Source of the DNA: an uncultured Oscillospiraceae bacterium
GTDB taxonomy: Bacteria > Bacillota > Clostridia > Oscillospirales > Oscillospiraceae
NCBI GenBank assembly: GCA_934591725.1
Contig: CAKTPR010000036.1
Location: 1 to 20,188 of the forward strand
Direction: 5' to 3'
DNA: 20,188 nucleotides
The notes below the pieces were generated by a model, which was not told the origin of the DNA, ran no database searches, and saw only the letters and a program-made list of their open reading frames with translations. Shown piece by piece: positions 15,267-20,188 of the stretch (the first letter of the stretch is position 1; each line of letters opens with the position of its first letter). Both the position numbers and the translations under genes were made by a program.

Positions 15267-16976
15267 ATGCGCCTTAAAGAAGCATGGCAGACAAAGGGCT
15301 GGGTGAAGCTCGCCGCTGCCGTCATTATAAACGCCGTTTTCCTCGCCTTCATGCTGACTTGCTTTGCCCCCGTGTATGAGACGAATGACGATCTCTTCCT
15401 CAGCAAGTTCGTCGACGGCCAGCTCAGCCACCGGACGATTTGGATGCCCTATGTCAACATCGTGCTCGCCTGTCTGATAAAGGTGCTCTACGGCGCTTTC
15501 GGCACAGGCTTTCCGTGGTACAGCTTCTGTGAATATCTCGTGCTGTTCTGCGGCTTCACCGCAATAACATGGGTGCTTCTGCGCCGCTTTAAGCCCGCCC
15601 CCGCCCTCGTCATGACCGCCGTACTCCTCGGCGCCTTCGGCACGGACTGTTACCTCAGCCTCAACTTCTCAAAGCCCGGCGCGATAGGCACTGCAAGCGG
15701 GATGTTCCTCATGCTCTATGCCATGCGCAATGAGACCGGTCGCGTCATGAAGCTGCCGCTGTGGCTGGGCTTTGCCCTCGCCCTGTGCGGGCTTGCGTGG
15801 CGCTACGAATCCTTCGGTGTCTGCGCGCTGATGATGACGGGCGGCTGCCTGTATGTCCTCGTCAGGATATGGCTTGAGCATCGCAGGCAGAGCGCAAAGG
15901 ACGTGTTAAAGCCCATGCTGCGCGTTCTCACACCGTTCGTACTGCTGGCAGCATCGGCGCTCGCGCTGTTCGCGTTCAGCCAGTGGATGTGGAAGCGCCC
16001 CTATGTCAGGGCGTATACGGAGTTTGACACCGCCCGCTGCCAGCTCGTGGACTTTGAGCTGCCGAAGTACGACCGTCTGAAGGACGTCTATGACTCCATC
16101 GGCATCGACGAAAACTTCCTCAGCATGATAAACGGCTGGGACTTCTATGATACCGAGAAGTTCACCAAGGAGAATATCGACACCATCATCGCCGCGCGGG
16201 ATACCGAGTACCAGCGCAAAAGCATCGGCGAGTGCCTTGGCATATTCCTCGGAAAGTGTATCGGCGGCTTCTGCCTTGACCGTCCCTTCGCCGGCTTTGC
16301 CCTCATGCTGCTGCTGTGGCTTGCCTGCTCGCGCCGCCGGCCGGAGGACTGGATAACGCTCCTCTATACTCTGGGGCTGTTCTTCATCGTGTATATGGCC
16401 TTTATCTATATTGACCGCTATCTTGCAAACCGCATCGATATTGGCATCTTCCTGTCGATGGCGCTCGTCATCACCATGCTTCTGGATGAAGATAAGCTGC
16501 GCGGTGATCGCCTGCTGCTCCTCGCCCTGCTCTGCACGAGCCTGTTCATAAGCTATCGCGCAAACCGCGCCTGCTGCCTGTATGACAGCCACAACACCAT
16601 TGAGGACAAGTCCTCTGAGAAGGCCGCAGTAGAGACGCTGCTCGCCGATGATGAGCATTTCTATTTCGTCACAACGTGGTCGATCGACCACTCGCTCTAC
16701 AGTCCTCTTGAGACTCCGCCCGCGGGCTATGCCGATAAGCTCGTGCAGATCGGCGGCTGGAGTATGCACCACCCCGTTATCGAGGAGCTGCTTGAGAGCC
16801 ATGACATAGAAAACCCGTTCCGGGATATCGTTGGCCGGGACGATATCTATATCATCGACAATAACATTGAGCGGACGATGAAGCACATAAACACCTACTA
16901 TGACCCCGACGCTGTCGCCGTCCCGGTCGAGCCGCTGAGTGAGGAGACAAATCTTAAAATCTACTTTATAAAGTAA
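15267..16976 (+). CDS. Polytopic membrane protein, possible GT-C-type glycosyltransferase (paralog 2)
   Basis: A 569-residue paralog of the preceding gene, collinear over its whole length. It starts MRLKEAW against MTLKEKW and carries ETNDD with N40-D41-D42 at identical residue numbers. It shares SIGECLGIFLG, DRYLANRIDIGIF, LETPPAGYADKL, IGGWSMHHP and a C-terminal block NPFRDIV to VEPLSEET. About ten membrane segments precede an extracytoplasmic-looking C-terminal domain. I chose the ATG at 15267 because AAGGAGGG (15252-15259) precedes it; an ATG at 15249 overlaps the upstream stop but would place the ribosome site inside the gene. The 14-base gap indicates one operon. A role in building a cell-surface glycan or glycolipid is inferred from topology and motif only. 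Confidence 0.7.
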   Translation: MRLKEAWQTKGWVKLAAAVIINAVFLAFMLTCFAPVYETNDDLFLSKFVDGQLSHRTIWMPYVNIVLACLIKVLYGAFGTGFPWYSFCEYLVLFCGFTAITWVLLRRFKPAPALVMTAVLLGAFGTDCYLSLNFSKPGAIGTASGMFLMLYAMRNETGRVMKLPLWLGFALALCGLAWRYESFGVCALMMTGGCLYVLVRIWLEHRRQSAKDVLKPMLRVLTPFVLLAASALALFAFSQWMWKRPYVRAYTEFDTARCQLVDFELPKYDRLKDVYDSIGIDENFLSMINGWDFYDTEKFTKENIDTIIAARDTEYQRKSIGECLGIFLGKCIGGFCLDRPFAGFALMLLLWLACSRRRPEDWITLLYTLGLFFIVYMAFIYIDRYLANRIDIGIFLSMALVITMLLDEDKLRGDRLLLLALLCTSLFISYRANRACCLYDSHNTIEDKSSEKAAVETLLADDEHFYFVTTWSIDHSLYSPLETPPAGYADKLVQIGGWSMHHPVIEELLESHDIENPFRDIVGRDDIYIIDNNIERTMKHINTYYDPDAVAVPVEPLSEETNLKIYFIK

Positions 16977-17004
16977 ATCTTAAGTAAAAAGATTAAAAAA
17001 TTTG

Positions 17005-17033
17005 TTGCATTTTGCATTGAACCGTTTTATACT
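17005..17033 (+). promoter_or_regulatory. Sigma-A promoter of the E2-like/ligase pair
   Basis: TTGCAT (17005-17010), a 17-base spacer and TATACT (17028-17033) lie in an A+T-rich spacer. The following gene starts 46 bases later, after the site GAGAGG. This separates the pair from the membrane-protein operon. Confidence 0.65.
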
Positions 17034-17079
17034 GGCGAATGGCAGCTAATCTATAACAAATAATTAACGAGAGGTTTTT

Positions 17080-17958
17080 ATGGAGAAGAGAGAAAAAAAG
17101 CACGGCGACCGCTTTGACGCCTATTGGCTTCGTGACGAAGCGCCCTCGATGGCGCAGTTCATCGCCTTCCTCTATCCGAACCGCGCGGATAACGAGGCAT
17201 ATATCCAGCAGGATATCGACCTGCGCCCGATAGACGAATATCTCGCGAAGAAGAATGAGGGGCTTGAAAAGGATAAGTATAACTACTTCCACATAATCAT
17301 GGCGGCGCTTGTCAAGTGCTTTGTGCTGCGCCCGCGCATGAACCGCTTCATCTCCGGCAACCGCGTCTATGAGCGCGACCATATCTCCGTCGCCTTCGTC
17401 GTGAAGAAGCACTTTGCCGACTCCTCCGAAGAAGGCCTTGCCTATAAGCACTACGGTGGGGACGATACCATCGACACCCTCCACACCTCCATTCTGGAAG
17501 AGATATACCAGTGCCGCCGCGATGACGTTAAGGACAACTCCAGTGACTTTATGGATAAGCTCGTCCGTCTGCCGCACTGGATGCTCAAGATAGTCGTGAA
17601 TATCCTCTTCTTCCTTGACCACCGCGGCAAGGTTCCCTTTGACCTTATCAAGGCTGACCCGAACTATGCCTCGATATTCCTCACGAACCTCGGCTCCATC
17701 GGCCTTCAGAGCGGGTATCACCATCTGAACAACTGGGGTACGAACTCCTTCTTCTGCGTCATCGGCAAGAAGCACCTTGCCCCCGAATGGCATGAGGACG
17801 GCAGCTATACCGTGCGCCCGGTCATCGGTCTCGGCCTCACGGTCGATGAGCGCATCGGCGACGGGTACTATTATTCCGGCACCGTGCGCCTGCTCAAAAA
17901 GCTCATGGAGAACCCAGAGCTTCTCGAGCAGCCCTTCAGCACTCCCGTAGAGTATTAA
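17080..17958 (+). CDS. Stand-alone E2/CAT-fold acyltransferase-like protein lacking the catalytic His
   Basis: The 292 residues resemble the catalytic domain of 2-oxoacid dehydrogenase E2 acyltransferases, without lipoyl or E3-binding domains. Corresponding blocks are YNYFHIIMAALVKCFVLRP, ISVAFVVKKH, YASIFLTNLGSIGL (for E2 TFTISNLG), NNWGTNSFFCVIGK and GLGLTVDERIGDGYYYS. The last aligns with the E2 motif DHRxxDG, and the His is Glu257 (codon GAG at 17848-17850); Asp261 and Gly262 are kept. An ordinary E2 or CAT mechanism is therefore not expected. A hydrophobic stretch near 167-178 could contact membrane or a partner. The start follows GAGAGG with its own promoter, and the acyl-CoA synthetase-like gene follows after 29 bases. 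Most likely it binds or transfers an acyl group supplied by that ligase; a purely structural role is also possible. Confidence 0.7.
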   Translation: MEKREKKHGDRFDAYWLRDEAPSMAQFIAFLYPNRADNEAYIQQDIDLRPIDEYLAKKNEGLEKDKYNYFHIIMAALVKCFVLRPRMNRFISGNRVYERDHISVAFVVKKHFADSSEEGLAYKHYGGDDTIDTLHTSILEEIYQCRRDDVKDNSSDFMDKLVRLPHWMLKIVVNILFFLDHRGKVPFDLIKADPNYASIFLTNLGSIGLQSGYHHLNNWGTNSFFCVIGKKHLAPEWHEDGSYTVRPVIGLGLTVDERIGDGYYYSGTVRLLKKLMENPELLEQPFSTPVEY

Positions 17959-17987
17959 CCAGTATTAGTAGAAAGAAAGGATCAACT

Positions 17988-19739
17988 ATGGAGATCACAG
18001 CAAAAAGGCCCTGGCTCAACAGCCTTGGCGATGTTCCCGCCACGCTGGATTATTTTCAGGGCTCAATGGTCGAGGCAGTCGAAAAGATAGCCGAGCAGTA
18101 CCCGAACAATATCGCCTTTGATTTCATGGGGCGCTCCACCACTTATAAGGATCTCGTCGTGAATATAGAGAAATGCGCCCGCAGCCTGCGCACCCTCGGC
18201 GTCAGGGCGAACGACAAGGTCACCATCGCCATGCCGAACTGCCCTCAGGCCATCTATATGTTCTATGCCGTCAACATGGTCGGCGCCATCGCGAACATGG
18301 TTCACCCCCTCTCCAGCGAGAAGGAGCTTGAGTTCTACATAAACGAGTCCGAGAGCGTCACCGTCGTCACCCTCGATCAGTTCTACGGCAAGTTCGAGGC
18401 CATCCGCCAGAACACCTGCGTCGTGAACGTCGTCATCGCCAGCATCCGCGATGAGCTCTCCCGTCCTATGAAGGCCGGCTATATGCTCACCGAGGGCCGC
18501 AAGATTAAGAAGATCCCGGAGGACGCTCCCGTCATCCGCTGGAATGAGTTCATGCGTCTCGGCAAGGCCTGCTTCTGGAACTATAAAGTCAGCCGCGAGG
18601 GCAATGACCCCGCCGCCATCCTCTATTCCGGCGGCACCACCGGCACCACCAAGGGCATCCTGCTCACGAACCTGAACTTCAACGCCCTCGGCCAGCAGAT
18701 CATTGCCACCAATCCCATGTTCCGTCCGGGTGACCGTATGCTCTCCGCCATGCCGCTGTTCCACGGCTTCGGCCTCGGCGTGTGCATCCATTCCATGCTC
18801 TCTCAGGGCGGCCGCTGCATCCTCGTACCGCGCTTCACCGCGCAGAGCTATTCCAAGCTCATCACCAAGTACCGCTGCAACTTCATCGCCGGCGTGCCCA
18901 CGCTGTATGAAGCGCTGCTGCGCCTGCCCAATATGGACAAGGCCGACCTTAGCTGCCTCAAGGGCGTTTTCTCCGGCGGCGACTCGCTGTCTATTGAGCT
19001 CAAGAAGAAGTTTGATAAGTTCCTCTATGACCATCACGCCACCGTTCAGGTGCGCGAGGGCTACGGCACCACCGAGACCGTTACCGCCTGCTGCCTGACC
19101 CCGACGCATATGTTCAAGGAGGGCAGCATCGGTCTGCCGTTCCCGGATACCTATATCAAGATCGTCAAGCCCGGCACGGATGAGGAGCTTCCCTACGGTG
19201 AAGAGGGCGAGATCCTGCTTGCCGGCCCCACCGTCATGAAGGAGTATATAAAGCACCCCGATGAGACGGCCAATACTCTCCGCAAGCATGCCGACGGCCT
19301 GACCTGGGTCTATACCGGCGACCTCGGCGTTATGGATGATGAGGGCTTCATCTACTTCAAGGGCCGCAGTAAGAGAATGATCATCACCTCCGGCTACAAT
19401 GTCTATCCCGCGCAGCTTGAGAACATCCTCGACGCCTGCGATCAGGTGCAGATGAGCTGCGTTATCGGTGTGCCCGATTCTTATAAGATGCAGCGCGTCA
19501 AGGCCTTCGTCATGCTCAAGCCCGGCGTCCCCGCGATCGATGAGACCCGCAAGGAGATCATGGCCTATGCCGCAAAGCATATCGCCAAGTACGCCATGCC
19601 CAAGGAAATAGAGTTCCGCGAAGAGCTTCCCAAGACCCTTGTCGGCAAGGTCGCGTACCGCCAGCTCGAGGAAGAAGAGCTTGCAAAGATCGCCGCCGCA
19701 AAAGCCAAGGAAGAGTCCGAGACCGCCGAAGCAAAGTGA
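17988..19739 (+). CDS. AMP-dependent acyl-CoA synthetase/acid-CoA ligase family protein
   Basis: ANL-superfamily enzymes activate a carboxylic acid with ATP to an acyl-adenylate and usually pass it to CoA. The 583 residues carry the P-loop YSGGTTGTTKG (214-222), GYGTTE (358-363), YTGDLG with Asp445, the hinge block FKGRSKRMIITSGYNVYPAQ with Arg460, and the C-terminal PKTLVGKVAYR with catalytic Lys554. All key residues are present, so it should be active. The layout resembles medium/long-chain acyl-CoA synthetases, but the substrate cannot be read. The C-terminal tail is Lys/Ala/Glu-rich. The ATG follows AAAGAAAGG; the gene is second in a two-gene unit with the E2-like protein and ends at a GC hairpin. 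Confidence 0.88.
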   Translation: MEITAKRPWLNSLGDVPATLDYFQGSMVEAVEKIAEQYPNNIAFDFMGRSTTYKDLVVNIEKCARSLRTLGVRANDKVTIAMPNCPQAIYMFYAVNMVGAIANMVHPLSSEKELEFYINESESVTVVTLDQFYGKFEAIRQNTCVVNVVIASIRDELSRPMKAGYMLTEGRKIKKIPEDAPVIRWNEFMRLGKACFWNYKVSREGNDPAAILYSGGTTGTTKGILLTNLNFNALGQQIIATNPMFRPGDRMLSAMPLFHGFGLGVCIHSMLSQGGRCILVPRFTAQSYSKLITKYRCNFIAGVPTLYEALLRLPNMDKADLSCLKGVFSGGDSLSIELKKKFDKFLYDHHATVQVREGYGTTETVTACCLTPTHMFKEGSIGLPFPDTYIKIVKPGTDEELPYGEEGEILLAGPTVMKEYIKHPDETANTLRKHADGLTWVYTGDLGVMDDEGFIYFKGRSKRMIITSGYNVYPAQLENILDACDQVQMSCVIGVPDSYKMQRVKAFVMLKPGVPAIDETRKEIMAYAAKHIAKYAMPKEIEFREELPKTLVGKVAYRQLEEEELAKIAAAKAKEESETAEAK

Positions 19740-19759
19740 ATACCCATTTAAGTACCAAC

Positions 19760-19784
19760 CGGGTGCGGCCAAAAGCCGCACCCG
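19760..19784 (+). terminator. Hairpin ending the E2-like/ligase unit
   Basis: CGGGTGCGGC (19760-19769) and GCCGCACCCG (19775-19784) pair perfectly around CAAAA. It starts 20 bases after the stop codon. No T run follows, as with the recG/rpoD hairpin. Confidence 0.6.
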
Positions 19785-19837
19785 ATCATCATATGTAGGT
19801 TAGTCAATGATAAGTTACAGAGAAGGAAAAGAAAAAC

Positions 19838-19862
19838 GGTTCTGTGTCAATAGTTGGGGTAG
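19838..19862. mobile_element. Terminal-repeat-like end of an ISL3-type insertion sequence
   Basis: The sequence beginning GGTTCTGTGTC and continuing to TTGGGGTAG looks like the outer end of ISL3-family elements as I remember them. The orientation fits: the element would extend to the right, with its transposase on the minus strand, and a transposase N-terminal fragment is indeed found there. No second end or target duplication is inside the window. The call rests on memory of the family and is moderate to low. Confidence 0.4.
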
Positions 19863-19878
19863 AGCTTAGCAAGAAATA

Positions 19879-19918
19879 GCAGAGAGGCGTGGGCGGCGCG
19901 GCGCCCACGCCTCTCTGC
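19879..19918. repeat. Perfect 17-base-pair GC-rich hairpin
   Basis: Arms 19879-19895 and 19902-19918 pair perfectly around a 6-base loop GCGCGG. There is no T run on either side and no gene stops nearby. It lies between the ISL3-like end and the transposase fragment. Further right, a 14-base palindrome AGCAGCATGCTGCT sits at 20003-20016. I see no gene between 19919 and 20082. Confidence 0.6.
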
Positions 19919-20082
19919 ATAATGAACAGCCGCTTGAGACAGCATAATTTTTGTAAGAAAATGGAGAAAAAGTAAAAATTAGGCAGTATCGTTCCTTGAG
20001 GCAGCAGCATGCTGCTCCTAAGCTGAAAGCATCTTTAATAGAAAGAGAGTGCAAAAGATGTTTTCAAAGAATCTATCCATGT

Positions 20083-20188
20083 CTATCCTTCAGCTATGCA
20101 GATGTGTTTTCGCCGGGGCAGTTCGAGCTCTATACAGCAGCCTGTTTCATTTTCATAAACATTTTTTACGATTACATCTTCCAATCCG
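20083..20188 (-). pseudogene. Fragment of the N-terminus of an ISL3-family transposase
   Basis: Reading leftward from the window edge, one minus-strand frame encodes LEDVIVKNVYENE, then CIELELPRRKHIC. This matches the start of the zinc-finger region of ISL3/IS204/IS1165 transposases, where the expected continuation is HxCPxCG. Here the match stops after HIC at 20098 and the frame ends at TAG (20083-20085) within five codons. The rest of the roughly 400-residue transposase is absent between here and the element's end near 19838. This points to an internally deleted, non-functional copy. Its start codon lies beyond the window. Confidence 0.5.

Noticed and set aside
18063..19781. Long minus-strand open frame opposite the ligase gene (572 codons)
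   Set aside because: The plus strand encodes a complete ANL enzyme with every catalytic motif; the antisense frame is low-complexity (Gly/Leu/Asp-rich) and results from codon bias.
20058..20188. Plus-strand frame open to the right edge starting MFSKNLSMSIL
   Set aside because: Weak ribosome site and a peptide unlike a protein start; the opposite strand encodes a transposase-like peptide over most of it.

Overview
The window reads as a chromosomal segment of a Gram-positive anaerobe of class Clostridia, most likely an Oscillospiraceae-type gut bacterium. The evidence is the order dgt-dnaG-rpoD, AGGAGG-type ribosome binding sites, the zinc-binding form of ribosomal protein L31, two PucR/CdaR-type regulators, an encoded CCA on the tRNA, and G+C-rich coding DNA with A+T-rich spacers. 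This assignment is inferred from style and gene order, not from a database search.

Left part (1-3300). A divergent promoter pair separates a possible leftward gene that runs off the left edge from a rightward pair of overlapping PucR-type regulators. A strong hairpin and a complete tRNA-Arg(CCG) on the minus strand follow. Upstream of that tRNA on the same strand lies the 5' half of a second tRNA-Arg(CCG), cut off at the end of the anticodon loop.

Core housekeeping part (3450-13514). apbE (lipoprotein flavin transferase) and recG (helicase) overlap by one base and run rightward. They meet the leftward block rpmE, dgt, dnaG, rpoD at a shared hairpin. rpmE has its own promoter and terminator; dnaG and rpoD are separated by four bases. 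tex (S1-domain RNA-binding protein) runs rightward from a promoter divergent to that of rpmE and starts at TTG.

Accessory part (13552-19739). Two tandem paralogous polytopic membrane proteins share an ESNDD/ETNDD motif at the same residue numbers in the first predicted extracytoplasmic loop; they look like uncharacterised GT-C-type enzymes. A separate promoter then drives a two-gene unit: a stand-alone E2/CAT-fold acyltransferase-like protein, whose expected catalytic His is Glu, and an acyl-CoA synthetase-like adenylating enzyme. The pairing suggests that the ligase activates a carboxylic acid and the E2-like protein binds or transfers the acyl group, but the substrate cannot be read from the sequence.

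Right edge (19740-20188). This holds hairpins and what looks like the remains of an ISL3-family insertion sequence: a terminal-repeat-like end near 19838 and a fragment of the transposase N-terminus entering from the right edge on the minus strand. The parts most worth a second look are the His-less E2-like/ligase pair, the membrane paralogs and the broken tRNA.
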